A DNA stretch of 39,595 nucleotides from NCBI RefSeq assembly GCF_001940785.1, contig NZ_MSLS01000005.1, forward strand, positions 33,578 to 73,172, read 5' to 3'. Origin of the DNA: Bacillus sp. MRMR6. Lineage in GTDB: Bacteria; Bacillota; Bacilli; Bacillales; Cytobacillaceae. The notes beneath the pieces are model-generated. The model saw nothing but the letters and a program-made list of their open reading frames with translations. It had not been told where the DNA came from and ran no database searches. A program made the position numbers and the translations under genes. Each line of letters starts with the position of its first letter. Within the stretch, counting starts at the first letter, position 1. Shown here one piece after another: positions 32,424 to 39,595 of the stretch.

Positions 32424-33257
32424 TTAACCTTTCACACCGCCAAGCTGGATCCCTTCAATCACGTTTTTCTGTCCGATAATAAAGATGATTAATAACGGTA
32501 AGATCGCAGAAACGGATGCGGCCATCATGAGTGAGTAAACGCTGCCATGTTGATCTGAGAAACTCTGTACACCGAGTTGAATCGTGTATAACTCCTTCGA
32601 CCTGAGGAAAATTAATGGATTTTGGAAGTCATTCCAGGTCCATATAAAACGCAGAATCGCATAAGTGGCGATGGCAGGCCTTACTAATGGTAAGGCAATC
32701 GAAGTGAAAATCCTAAGATGACCAGCACCATCCATTCTCGCTGATTCGATGATTTCATTACTAATGCCGAGATAGAATTGACGGAGCATAAACGTTCCAA
32801 ATACACTGAAACTATTTAATAGAATGAGTCCTGTGTGAGTATCATATAGGCCTAGCCATCTATATAGTAGAAATTGTGTTACTAACAACGTTTGCGGGGG
32901 AATCATGAAAGTGGCCAATACGATTAAAAAGATGAACTCTCGGCCTCTAAAATTAATTTTGGCAAACCCGTATGCCGCTAAACAAGATACCGTACATGAA
33001 ACGAGTGTGGTTAGAACCGTTACCTTGATTGAATTCCAATATAATAGAAGGAATGGCATGGAGCCTGTCCAAACCTCTTTATAATTTTCAAACACATTCC
33101 ATCTTTCAGGAATCCATTGAATCGGAAACGTTAAAACGTCCTCTTCTACTTTAAAAGAAGCAGAAATCATCCACAAAAATGGCATGAGAAAACAAATTCC
33201 GATTAAAACCATGATCACAGTCACGATCAATTTTCTTATATCCAATCTCGCTGTCAT
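32424..33257 (-). CDS. Carbohydrate ABC transporter permease (MalG-type)
   Basis: A 277-aa permease with six helices. The EAA coupling loop is EIIESARMDGAGHLRIFTSIALPLVRPAIAT. Helix 1 precedes FLWMISASFKVEEDV, typical of MalG-like partners. The ATG at 33257 has AAGGAG eight bases upstream; the GTG two codons earlier is too close to it. It starts 19 bp after the other permease. No ATPase is encoded in the window, so it should use a shared MsmX/UgpC-type subunit. Confidence 0.92.
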   Translation of the reverse strand: MTARLDIRKLIVTVIMVLIGICFLMPFLWMISASFKVEEDVLTFPIQWIPERWNVFENYKEVWTGSMPFLLLYWNSIKVTVLTTLVSCTVSCLAAYGFAKINFRGREFIFLIVLATFMIPPQTLLVTQFLLYRWLGLYDTHTGLILLNSFSVFGTFMLRQFYLGISNEIIESARMDGAGHLRIFTSIALPLVRPAIATYAILRFIWTWNDFQNPLIFLRSKELYTIQLGVQSFSDQHGSVYSLMMAASVSAILPLLIIFIIGQKNVIEGIQLGGVKG

Positions 33258-33276
33258 TTGCACTGCTCCTTTCTAG

Positions 33277-34236
33277 TTAATAATTCACCCATTTTTTCTG
33301 ACCGATAAATTGAATATAGGTAATGATCAAAATAATTACAAACATAACTAATGAAATTGCAGAAGCATACCCTGTTTTTAACTCGATAAAGGCCTGCTGA
33401 TACAAGTAAACAACTGGTGTAATCGTCGAATTGGCTGGTCCGCCATTTGTTAACACGATAATTAAATCAAATACCTTAAAGCTGGAAATCACACCGGTCA
33501 CAAACAGTAAGAAAGTGGTAGGTGAAACTAGTGGAATCGTAATCTTCGTAAATTGGGACCATGCGGTAGCGCCATCAATTTGTGCGGCTTCATATAATTC
33601 CTTTGGGATATTCTGCAAACCTGCGAGGTATATAATTAAATTAAACCCAATACCTGTCCAAATCATAATTAACATCACAGATGGTAACGCAAAGCTAACG
33701 TCTGCGATCCAGCCTGGTGGATTTTCAATACCAATTGTCATCAAAAACTGATTAATCGGTCCTTTTGTTGGGTGGAAAAGCACCTGAAAGACAACCGCAA
33801 CCGCTACAATACTCGAAATAAATGGCATAAAATAGATTACTTTGAACATGTCTTTCAAATATACATATTTGTTAATGATCACAGCTAAACCAAGAGATAA
33901 CATTAAAGTAATCGGGATCGCTAAAATTAAGATGACATTATTTAATAGTCCTTTTAGGAATAATGCATTGGTAAGTAATTTCGAAAAGTTCTCAAATCCT
34001 ACAAATTTGGCATTTTCATAACCGGCTACAAAATTCCAATTGGTAAAGCTTAAAACAAACGAAGATAGAATCGGAAATAATACTAATACAGAAGTCCCAA
34101 TAAACATGGGGGCAATAAAGGCATAACCTGCTAAATCCTCCTTCCAGCCTCTAAAAGGAGACCTTTTTTTGGTTATCGTGTTTACTTTGCTTTTGGTTTG
34201 TATAGCTTTTGATTCGACCTTTACCTCGCTATTCAC
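33277..34236 (-). CDS. Carbohydrate ABC transporter permease (MalF-type)
   Basis: A 319-aa permease with six helices and a basic N-terminal extension (KVESKAIQTKSKVNTITKKRSPFRGWKEDLAGYAF). The EAA loop is ELYEAAQIDGATAWSQFTKITIPLVSPTTF. First gene of the importer operon. The GTG at 34236 lies 6 nt from AAGGGGTG and was chosen over the GTG at 34245. The promoter with its cre site lies about 55-80 bp upstream. Confidence 0.92.
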   Translation of the reverse strand: MNSEVKVESKAIQTKSKVNTITKKRSPFRGWKEDLAGYAFIAPMFIGTSVLVLFPILSSFVLSFTNWNFVAGYENAKFVGFENFSKLLTNALFLKGLLNNVILILAIPITLMLSLGLAVIINKYVYLKDMFKVIYFMPFISSIVAVAVVFQVLFHPTKGPINQFLMTIGIENPPGWIADVSFALPSVMLIMIWTGIGFNLIIYLAGLQNIPKELYEAAQIDGATAWSQFTKITIPLVSPTTFLLFVTGVISSFKVFDLIIVLTNGGPANSTITPVVYLYQQAFIELKTGYASAISLVMFVIILIITYIQFIGQKKWVNY

Positions 34237-34288
34237 GATTTTCACCCCTTCTGCTAACTTGTAAGCTCGTAATCTTTAATGTAGGTTA

Positions 34289-34317
34289 AGTATAATTTTT
34301 GCAACCGCTTTCAACAA
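34289..34317 (-). promoter_or_regulatory. Promoter of the ABC importer operon
   Basis: On the minus strand TTGTTG (-35, 34312-34317), a 17-nt spacer and TATACT (-10, 34289-34294) form a sigma-A-type promoter with a weak -35, consistent with an activator such as the YesN-like regulator. Confidence 0.6.
34299..34314. promoter_or_regulatory. Perfect cre site (CcpA operator)
   Basis: TTGCAACCGCTTTCAA fits every position of the Bacillus cre consensus WTGNAANCGNWWNCAW. It lies in the spacer of the importer promoter, so bound CcpA would block polymerase. This predicts catabolite repression of the importer and its two-component system by preferred sugars. Confidence 0.82.
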
Positions 34318-34489
34318 TGTGGATTCTTTACATTATTGAGAAAATTTTTACTACCTTATGTACGCTGCTATTTTTGCAAATGAATTTTATGCCTTATTTT
34401 TACTTGTTCGGTAAAATTTTTACCTCATAGCAAAAAAGCAAACGAATGTCTATTGTGCATGATATATTTATCGTTAAGGAGGTATCACT

Positions 34490-35119
34490 ATGAAATTAGG
34501 TTCGTTTTCAAATGCTGTTTATACCTTTTGTGATTGGATTGCAAGATTAGCTTATATTAATCTATTATGGATTCTTTTTACATTAAGTGGTTTCGTGATG
34601 TTTGGATTCTTCCCAGCGACGATTGCGATGCTGGCTACATTAAGGCAGTTTTTACTTAAGAATCATCCCCCCGTATTCCGAACTTTTTGGCAGTATTATA
34701 AAAAAGAGTTCTTCAACAGTAATAAACTAGGTCTCATCATCGTTATAATTGGTCTTATTTTGTATATGAATATTAACTTTTTACAATCCTCATCTAATCA
34801 AGGATCGGCTTTTCTTTTTTATTCAAGCATCATCATGAGTGGTATGTATTTTCTCATCATTTGCTATACATTGGCTTCCTATGTTGAATTTGAACAACCA
34901 TTAGGAACACATTTGAAAAATGCCCTGTTGATTACGGTTTACAGTCCCCTCCCCAGCCTGTTTATGATATTTGGATTTGGGGCGGTATACTTTGCTGTTA
35001 CCAAAATATCCGGATTAGGATTCTTCTTCAGTATCAGTCTTCTAGGCCTGGTAATTCTATCATCAGCCAATCTAGCGTATAAAAGAGTTGCGCAAAAACA
35101 AGAGAAATTGAGCACGTAA
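34490..35119 (+). CDS. YesL-like membrane protein (DUF624)
   Basis: A 209-aa protein with five or six membrane helices. The N-terminal GSFSNAVYTFCDWIARLAYINLLWILFTLSGFVMFGFFPATIAML is the DUF624/YesL hallmark, found next to sugar importers with YesM/YesN. Its function is unknown. The ATG has AAGGAGG at ideal spacing. It is divergent from the importer operon. Bases 34986-35022 recur with one mismatch at 36550-36586. Confidence 0.87.
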   Translation: MKLGSFSNAVYTFCDWIARLAYINLLWILFTLSGFVMFGFFPATIAMLATLRQFLLKNHPPVFRTFWQYYKKEFFNSNKLGLIIVIIGLILYMNINFLQSSSNQGSAFLFYSSIIMSGMYFLIICYTLASYVEFEQPLGTHLKNALLITVYSPLPSLFMIFGFGAVYFAVTKISGLGFFFSISLLGLVILSSANLAYKRVAQKQEKLST

Positions 35120-35133
35120 AAATGGCAACGCAT

Positions 35134-35186
35134 GGGGACGGTTCCCCTGCTTCCTACTCTTTCAAGGAAGCAGGAGAACCGTCCCC
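35134..35186. repeat. REP-like inverted repeat with GGGGACGG ends
   Basis: A 21-bp arm beginning GGGGACGGTTC (35134-35154) is the near-exact reverse complement of 35166-35186 (one mismatch). The outer ends GGGGACGG and CCGTCCCC are typical of palindromic repeats dispersed in Bacillaceae and other Firmicutes genomes. It lies between two convergent genes and overlaps the 3' end of the GerAB gene. Confidence 0.7.
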
Positions 35187-36299
35187 TATAGCCTTTGAAT
35201 AATTACTTTTTACTCTTTGCTTTTTAAGAAATGCGATGATTAGGAGGATAACGGGGATTATTATTTGTAAAGGCCAATGCAAATAATAAGGTATAATCTT
35301 TTCCCCTTCGTAAGCGTGCTCCGAATAATTTGAAGAAATGGTGATGGAACTAATTAAGATCAAAAAACTTAGTGAAAGATTAAGCGTATGCCTGTTTTTA
35401 AGTTTAAAAAGATCTGCAGTTCCAATTACAGCTACATAATAATAGAGAGTTATTTTAAAAAAACCAGCGATTACTAAATAAAGTACAAAGAAAATATCTA
35501 AACGCTCAAAAAAACCAAGTTCGACTTTTCTTATCGTATTATAGAGCGGAAAAGGAGACCGCATTAAAATATCTAAACCTAGAACTGCAATGTTAATCAT
35601 CGAAGTAATCACAATGTTTATACCGCTTAAACACATTCCACCTAAACAAATTTTTAATATTTTTTTTTGTTTGTTTACATACGGTAGCAACATGGTGAAC
35701 ACAACCATTTCGCCAAATGGAAAGTTTATCGTTTGATCTGTTATTACTGCCTTTAGGACAGGACTCCATCCATTTTCAAGTAAAGGCTGTAAATTTTCTA
35801 AATGAACAATTCCAGTAAATGTAATTAAAACAAAGCCGAGTATGGCTAATAAATATACTCCAGCAAAAAAAAGTTCACCGACCCTTGCAATTACTTCAAT
35901 TCCTTTAGTAACCGCAAACATGATGATTATAATCATCAAGGTATTGATGATGAATAAAGGCGTTTCTGTATAAGTAGTCGTAACTAAAAGTTCTCCGAAG
36001 TCCCGTAAAATTCTTGAAGCTTGATAAAGAAAATATAAAATATAAAAAAAGGCAATGATACTTCCAATCCAAGTTCCTGTTATTTTTTTCACATAACTAG
36101 TAAAGGGGATATCAGGATACCATTTATATAGACGGTAATAGATTAAAAAGATAACTAAACCACCCGCTAACCCTAATAAAATGGCGATCCAAGCATTCTG
36201 TTTGGCTCCTAATCCAGGACTAAATAAAATAGCGCTACCTATTTCAAACAGTACTATGAGTACAAACAACTGATATGCACTTATTTTAGCTTTTTCCAT
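35154..36299 (-). CDS. Spore germination permease, GerAB family
   Basis: A 381-aa protein with about ten membrane helices, of the endospore germination permease family (amino acid/polyamine/organocation superfamily). Such B subunits bind the germinant in GerA-type receptors. The N-terminus KISAYQLFVLIVLFEIGSAILFSPG and WIGSIIAFFYILYFLYQASRILRDFGELL are characteristic. No gerAA or gerAC gene is adjacent, so it is an orphan B subunit. The ATG at 36299 has GGGGG ten bases upstream. The last residues (GDGSPASLKE) are encoded within an arm of the REP-like repeat and are probably not ancestral. Confidence 0.87.
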   Translation of the reverse strand: MEKAKISAYQLFVLIVLFEIGSAILFSPGLGAKQNAWIAILLGLAGGLVIFLIYYRLYKWYPDIPFTSYVKKITGTWIGSIIAFFYILYFLYQASRILRDFGELLVTTTYTETPLFIINTLMIIIIMFAVTKGIEVIARVGELFFAGVYLLAILGFVLITFTGIVHLENLQPLLENGWSPVLKAVITDQTINFPFGEMVVFTMLLPYVNKQKKILKICLGGMCLSGINIVITSMINIAVLGLDILMRSPFPLYNTIRKVELGFFERLDIFFVLYLVIAGFFKITLYYYVAVIGTADLFKLKNRHTLNLSLSFLILISSITISSNYSEHAYEGEKIIPYYLHWPLQIIIPVILLIIAFLKKQRVKSNYSKAIGDGSPASLKE

Positions 36300-36549
36300 A
36301 GAATCTTTTCCCCCAAAATTATAAGGCTTCCCTATCACCCTTATTACTAAAAAGGCTCACATAATTATCCAAATGAGCGGTATTGGATGATCTTCATTTA
36401 CTAAAAATCATTCTAAATATTTTCTCCAACATCCACTGCTTTATTCCAATCCAACTCTAGTAACTGGAACTAGAAAAAGGCTTTCCCTTTCTTAAAGAAA
36501 TCCACCCGATAACTGGTGAAAATCGGGTGGTTTCTGACACTTCAGTTGA

Positions 36550-36586
36550 TATACCTTGCTGTTACCAAAATATCCGGATTAGGATT
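36550..36586 (+). repeat. Copy of 37 bp of the yesL-like gene
   Basis: TATACCTTGCTGTTACCAAA and the 17 bases after it match 34986-35022 in the yesL-like gene at 36 of 37 positions, on the same strand. It encodes YLAVTKISGLGF-like residues but stands in non-coding DNA, so it is a fragment. Confidence 0.75.
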
Positions 36587-36682
36587 TTACAAGAATAGTA
36601 GTCTAAAAATGGGCAGCAACAGCTAAATGACAATGAATAACACTTAGAATAGGAAGAAAACAAACGATTGTTAAGACATAAA

Positions 36683-36716
36683 ACAAGCCCCCACCTTTAT
36701 ACGGGTAGGGGCTTGT
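36683..36716 (-). terminator. Terminator of thrC
   Basis: ACAAGCCCC pairs with GGGGCTTGT, with inner CC/GG pairs. On the minus strand it is followed by TTTTATG, about 85 bp after the thrC stop. Confidence 0.75.
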
Positions 36717-36801
36717 AGTCCTTTTTCCTGCCATACATCTGAATACTAAAGATAGCTTGTTCACAAGTCGCTTAAAGAAATGTACCATTAAGTTTCCGAC
36801 T

Positions 36802-38013
36802 TTATTTAATAATGAAGTCAGATTTTTGTAAGACATTGACATCGACTGTAACTGTGTCAGGATATTTAATCCCCATACCTGTATTCAGTGCAACAACAAC
36901 CTCATTTTCCTTGATCCATCCCTGCTCTCTTAGTCTGCGAGCTGCTACAAAGGTAGCTGCTCCTTCTGGACAGATAAAGGCACCCTCTAGTTCGGCAATT
37001 TTCTTCTGTTCTTTTAAGAGCGCATCGTCTTCAATCGCTATGGCACAGCCATCCGTTTGATAAATAGCTTTCAATACTAAAAAGTCACCCAGTGCTTTTG
37101 GAACATTGATCCCGAATGCTACCGTCTCAGAATCGTTCCAATACTCAGATTCTAGTTTGTTTTCCTTCCATGCTTTGACGATAGGCGCACAGTGCTCTGC
37201 TTGAACCGCAACCAAACGTGGAAGTTTCCCGTCTACCCAGCCAAGCTTTTTTAGCTCAGTGAGTGCCTTGTAGATCCCGATAATTCCTACCCCACCGCCA
37301 GTAGGATACAAAATAACATCTGGCATTTTCCATTCCATTTGCTCCGCTATTTCTAGCCCCATGGTTTTCTTGCCCTCGATTCGATATGGCTCTTTTAGAG
37401 TGGAAGCATCAAATAGAGTAAAGTCCTTTACTGCTTGTCCCACGATTTTACCCGCATCACTGATGAGCCCATCAACCAAATGTAAGTCTGAACCCGAGAT
37501 AGCACATTCATTTCTAGTTATTTTAGGGGCATCTACGGGCATCACAATTGTAGATTTGATACCACCTCTGGCCGCATAAAGTGCCCACGCTGCACCAGCA
37601 TTTCCATTCGTAGGCATGGCTAATTCTTTTATTCCTAGTTCTTTTGCTTTGGATACCCCAACAGCAGCACCACGCGCCTTAAACGTTCCAGTAGGAATAA
37701 TCCCTTCATCCTTCATATACAACCTAGGAATATCCATATCTCCCCCTATCACCGGCATCGGAAGCAGTGGAGTCATCCCTTCTCCTAACGTCACTACATG
37801 TTCTTCACTTACAACCGGTAAGAGTTCATGATACCTCCATAAACTAGCGGATCTGCCAACTAAATCTTTCTTTAAAACATTCTTTCCCAGCTCATCTAAA
37901 TCATATTCTACTAAAAGTGGTGAACCACACACGCATAATTGATTGATTTCTTGAGGATTATACGTTTCACTGCACTTTGGACAAACCAAATGAGAAATAT
38001 AGCTATACTTCAT
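36802..38013 (-). CDS. thrC: Threonine synthase
   Basis: A 403-aa PLP enzyme converting O-phosphohomoserine to threonine. An N-terminal zinc ribbon (CPKC at about 11-14 and CVCG at about 28-31) precedes the fold-type II core. The PLP lysine lies in IIPTGTFKARGAAVGVSKAKELG, the substrate loop in PTNGNAGAAWALYAARGG, and the phosphate-binding glycine loop in LYPTGGGVGIIGIYKAL. The frame extends 23 codons upstream, but the ATG at 38013 has GGAGG nine bases away. It stands alone; no hom or thrB is adjacent. Close relatives are the long-form synthases with a zinc ribbon, so another beta-replacing PLP role remains possible. Confidence 0.85.
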   Translation of the reverse strand: MKYSYISHLVCPKCSETYNPQEINQLCVCGSPLLVEYDLDELGKNVLKKDLVGRSASLWRYHELLPVVSEEHVVTLGEGMTPLLPMPVIGGDMDIPRLYMKDEGIIPTGTFKARGAAVGVSKAKELGIKELAMPTNGNAGAAWALYAARGGIKSTIVMPVDAPKITRNECAISGSDLHLVDGLISDAGKIVGQAVKDFTLFDASTLKEPYRIEGKKTMGLEIAEQMEWKMPDVILYPTGGGVGIIGIYKALTELKKLGWVDGKLPRLVAVQAEHCAPIVKAWKENKLESEYWNDSETVAFGINVPKALGDFLVLKAIYQTDGCAIAIEDDALLKEQKKIAELEGAFICPEGAATFVAARRLREQGWIKENEVVVALNTGMGIKYPDTVTVDVNVLQKSDFIIK

Positions 38014-38118
38014 ATTTAAAAGCCTCCATTGATGATTTAAATAAAATAATGAAATCTCCTGCGGGTGTAAGGGCCAATGCAAAAAGGAGCTAGCTTCAAA
38101 CTACCATCCAATTTTTTA

Positions 38119-38343
38119 TTACCGTCCTTCATGAAAATCCTTTGATTCCAACACAAATTTAGTTTGTTGATTGCCGAAGCGTTTAAGTGTTTCTACTGCT
38201 TTCATTCCAACCTTTTTTAATAGATTACAGGAAGCAATATTTCGTGTTTGTGTTTCAGCAACAATTTCGGTCAGGTTCATCGCATGAAATCCATAATCAA
38301 GCACCCACTCGACCACTTCTACCGCCAATCCTTTTCTCCACAT
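38119..38343 (-). pseudogene. Truncated GNAT acetyltransferase
   Basis: The frame encodes WRKGLAVEVVEWVLDYGFHAMNLTEIVAETQTRNIASCNLLKKVGMKAVE, which is the acetyl-CoA-binding C-terminal half of a RimJ/RimL-like N-acetyltransferase (G-x-A loop, then N-x-AS-x2-LL-x-K-x-GM). The N-terminal half is missing, and the only start, an ATG at 38343, has no ribosome binding site. It is a non-functional remnant. Confidence 0.75.
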
Positions 38344-38447
38344 TTACTTCTAATAAAAATTGCCAAGACAACATAAATGACAATTGTCCTTGTATTTCTT
38401 CAAAGCCATTTCAAAGACATGATCTATTTTTGATCGGTAATTTATCA

Positions 38448-38627
38448 CTACTTTCCCTTCGCTCTTTCTAACGCCTCTTTTAAAAACTCTTCCTCACTTA
38501 TTTCCCCATTTAGCTTTGAGCGAACAAGCTTCGTAATTTCCTCTGTAATTTTAAAACCTGAGATCTCCATCGATGCCTTCGCATTGCGGAGGGCTATTTC
38601 TATTGCTTCTTCAGAATGCTTTGTCAT
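38448..38627 (-). CDS. VbhA-like antitoxin, 59 aa
   Basis: The product begins MTKHSEEAIEIALRNAKASM. It continues EISGFKITEEITKLVRSKL and NGEISEEEFLKEALERAKGK. The ASMEISGFKITEE segment and the NGEISEEEF stretch match the VbhA antitoxin pattern (helical inhibitor with an [ST]xxxEG motif that blocks Fic AMP transferases). GGGGGAG lies six bases before the ATG. The expected fic toxin gene is not downstream; a 32-codon GTG frame and then the truncated GNAT gene follow. The gene was too small for automatic calling. Confidence 0.6.
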   Translation of the reverse strand: MTKHSEEAIEIALRNAKASMEISGFKITEEITKLVRSKLNGEISEEEFLKEALERAKGK

Positions 38628-38688
38628 CTTCTTCTCCCCCAGAATTGATGCCTTATGATAAACGATTTATGGTTAAAATGAGATAAAA

Positions 38689-39134
38689 CTAAAAAGGTAA
38701 ATCCTCATCATCCCAAAATACTTTACCGTCTTTTCTATCTGGTTGACTTGGAAAACTCTGATCAATTTCTTGCATTTCTTCTCTCGTAATTCCATAAGGA
38801 AATCCACTACCCGTATATCCTTCAATATAATAAAAGAAATTATCTTCATCGTAGATTTTCTGTTCCTTTTCAAGCTTTCTTCTTTCTGTATGTTTTTGCC
38901 TGGCAATCAATGATTGGTTTAGCTGTTTTTTATAAGAATCTTTTAATTTGTACCCAAGTAATTCTAATTCGGTCATTGCACACAAAAGATCTATACCAAA
39001 CCAGTAACTATAACCTTTTGCAATATTTTTCCCGCTGTACTCCTGTGCCCACTTTTTAGCATTTTGTAGTCGTGCGCATCGATTATACCGTTTTCTTCTG
39101 GGCGTATTATTCGATTTTTTTTACTCTTCGCCAT
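38689..39134 (-). pseudogene. Hypothetical protein, frameshifted in an A8 tract
   Basis: The main frame (38689 to about 39120) encodes PRRKRYNRCARLQNAKKW, AQEYSGKNIAKGYSYWFG and IDLLCAMTELELLGYKLKDS, then an acidic C-terminus ending DGKVFWDDEDLPF. Upstream it meets a stop in the eight-A run (39115-39122). An ATG at 39134 (MAKSKK) in another frame is joined perfectly if one A is added: 446 nt become 149 codons. The result is a 148-aa protein with a basic N-terminus, similar to a Bacillus/Paenibacillus family of unknown function. The shift may be real decay, a sequencing error or a slippage site. Confidence 0.7.
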
Positions 39135-39193
39135 CCTTGTTCCTATTCTTTCAACTAAATTTGATCTTCTATTATAGAGCTGTTACTAATAGT

Positions 39194-39595
39194 TTATTCT
39201 TCATCCTCTTCATCCTCTTCGTCATGGACCCACTCGATTGTGTAGTAAGATTCCAGTAAAGCATCTTGGAACCACCATCCCTCAGGTGCCTCTGACACCA
39301 CGTTTTCTAGTCGCTCAGAAAATACTTTATATAGTTCTTCATCCCGATCACACTGAGAGGCCACTTGATCAAACATTTTCACCATACTAGAGTAAAATCC
39401 TTCTGAAATATCACCATATGTACAAGTAAATTCAACACCTAGCTCCACATAATAAAGCATGAGGTCAGCAGTTCGTTTCTCATCATTTGTAAGCTTTTTA
39501 AAAGTGGTAATCTCTTTTTTGGCTTCAGCTAATCGTAGTTTCGGATCTCCTCGATCAGGAAAAAATTCATTCTTTATTTTTTTTCTAGCTTGGTG
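39194..39595 (-). CDS. DUF6155 family protein, 5' end outside the window
   Basis: The frame is open from its stop at 39194 to the right edge, so the start is not in the window. Residues include EFFPDRGDPKLRLAEAKKEI, then TTFKKLTNDEKRTADLMLYYVELGVEFTCTYGD, FYSSMVKMFDQV and WWFQDALLESYYTI. They match the DUF6155 pattern (LRLAEAKK, then DLMLYYVExGVEFT-x-TYGD). The C-terminus is extremely acidic (HDEEDEEDEE). Function unknown; the protein is soluble and helical. Confidence 0.8.
   Translation of the reverse strand, partial: HQARKKIKNEFFPDRGDPKLRLAEAKKEITTFKKLTNDEKRTADLMLYYVELGVEFTCTYGDISEGFYSSMVKMFDQVASQCDRDEELYKVFSERLENVVSEAPEGWWFQDALLESYYTIEWVHDEEDEEDEE

Larger units (their letters stand above)
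36300..36801. other. Intergenic region between gerAB-like gene and thrC
   Basis: About 500 bp holding the gerAB-like promoter, a small hairpin (CCACCCGAT at 36502-36510 with ATCGGGTGG at 36532-36540), the copy of a yesL segment (36550-36586) and the thrC terminator (36683-36716). No gene was accepted here. Confidence 0.5.

Noticed and set aside
36603..36842. Minus-strand frame of 79 codons downstream of thrC
   Set aside because: It overlaps the thrC 3' end and runs through the thrC terminator hairpin; no ribosome binding site or recognisable protein.
38350..38448. GTG-started 32-codon frame after the VbhA-like gene
   Set aside because: No ribosome binding site and no similarity to Fic N-termini that I can recognise.
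39194..39232. Acidic repeat (DEEDEEDEE) at the end of the DUF6155 gene as a tandem repeat locus
   Set aside because: It is a short low-complexity GAA/GAT stretch within the coding frame and not evidence of a separate element.

Overview
The window looks like chromosomal DNA from a spore-forming, low-GC Bacillaceae (Bacillus, Neobacillus or Mesobacillus type). The signs are AT-rich spacers, strong AGGAGG-type ribosome binding sites with frequent TTG and GTG starts, a T-box leader, a perfect CcpA cre site, spore-coat (CotF/YraF/YraG) genes and a GerAB germination permease. No rRNA or tRNA gene, CRISPR array, prophage or complete insertion sequence was recognised. Genus placement is inference.

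Layout. 0-3.6 kb: UspA, a YaiI/YqxD (DUF188) protein, a serine/threonine symporter (SstT), a small membrane protein and a hypothetical gene. 3.6-7.8 kb: a class I ribonucleotide reductase operon (nrdA-nrdB-flavodoxin) on the minus strand. It is preceded by a transcription attenuator, a cobalamin riboswitch and two NrdR-box-like sites one integral helical phase apart. 7.9-11.9 kb: a CBS-HEPN protein, a Bcr/CflA-type efflux pump, an isochorismatase-type hydrolase, small ORFs and gene debris. 12-14 kb: a chromosomal TubZ/FtsZ-like tubulin GTPase and an unknown 187-aa protein. 14.2-16.7 kb: an AdhB-like Zn alcohol dehydrogenase and two divergent cassettes of paralogous YraG/YraF-like coat proteins. 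16.8-19.4 kb: a CBO0543-like membrane protein and an EIIC-like PTS permease with an unusual N-terminal domain.

19.4-25.9 kb: a leucine-specific T-box leader controlling a type 2 leuA, a one-repeat zinc-ribbon protein, BrnQ, and an MFS transporter divergent from a YeiL-like Crp/Fnr regulator. A perfect 20-bp palindrome lies between the last two. 26-27.4 kb: a diiron acyl-ACP desaturase followed by a zinc-ribbon protein. 27.5-35.1 kb: a carbohydrate ABC importer (two permeases, lipoprotein) with a YesM/YesN-type two-component system, divergent from a YesL-like gene. The importer promoter contains a perfect cre site and the cluster has no ATPase gene. 35.1-38.0 kb: an orphan GerAB permease whose C-terminus is encoded by one arm of a REP-like inverted repeat, a copy of 37 bp of the yesL-like gene, and threonine synthase. 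38.1-39.6 kb: an eroded accessory stretch with a truncated GNAT gene, a solitary VbhA-like antitoxin, a gene broken by a frameshift in an A8 tract and a partial DUF6155 gene running off the edge.

The most noteworthy items are the doubly controlled RNR operon, the chromosomal tubulin-like GTPase, the CBS-HEPN protein, the two operator-like palindromes around the YeiL-like gene, the EIIC-like protein with an unidentified N-terminal domain, and the decay signatures near the right end. Functional names come from reading motifs by eye; no database search was run.
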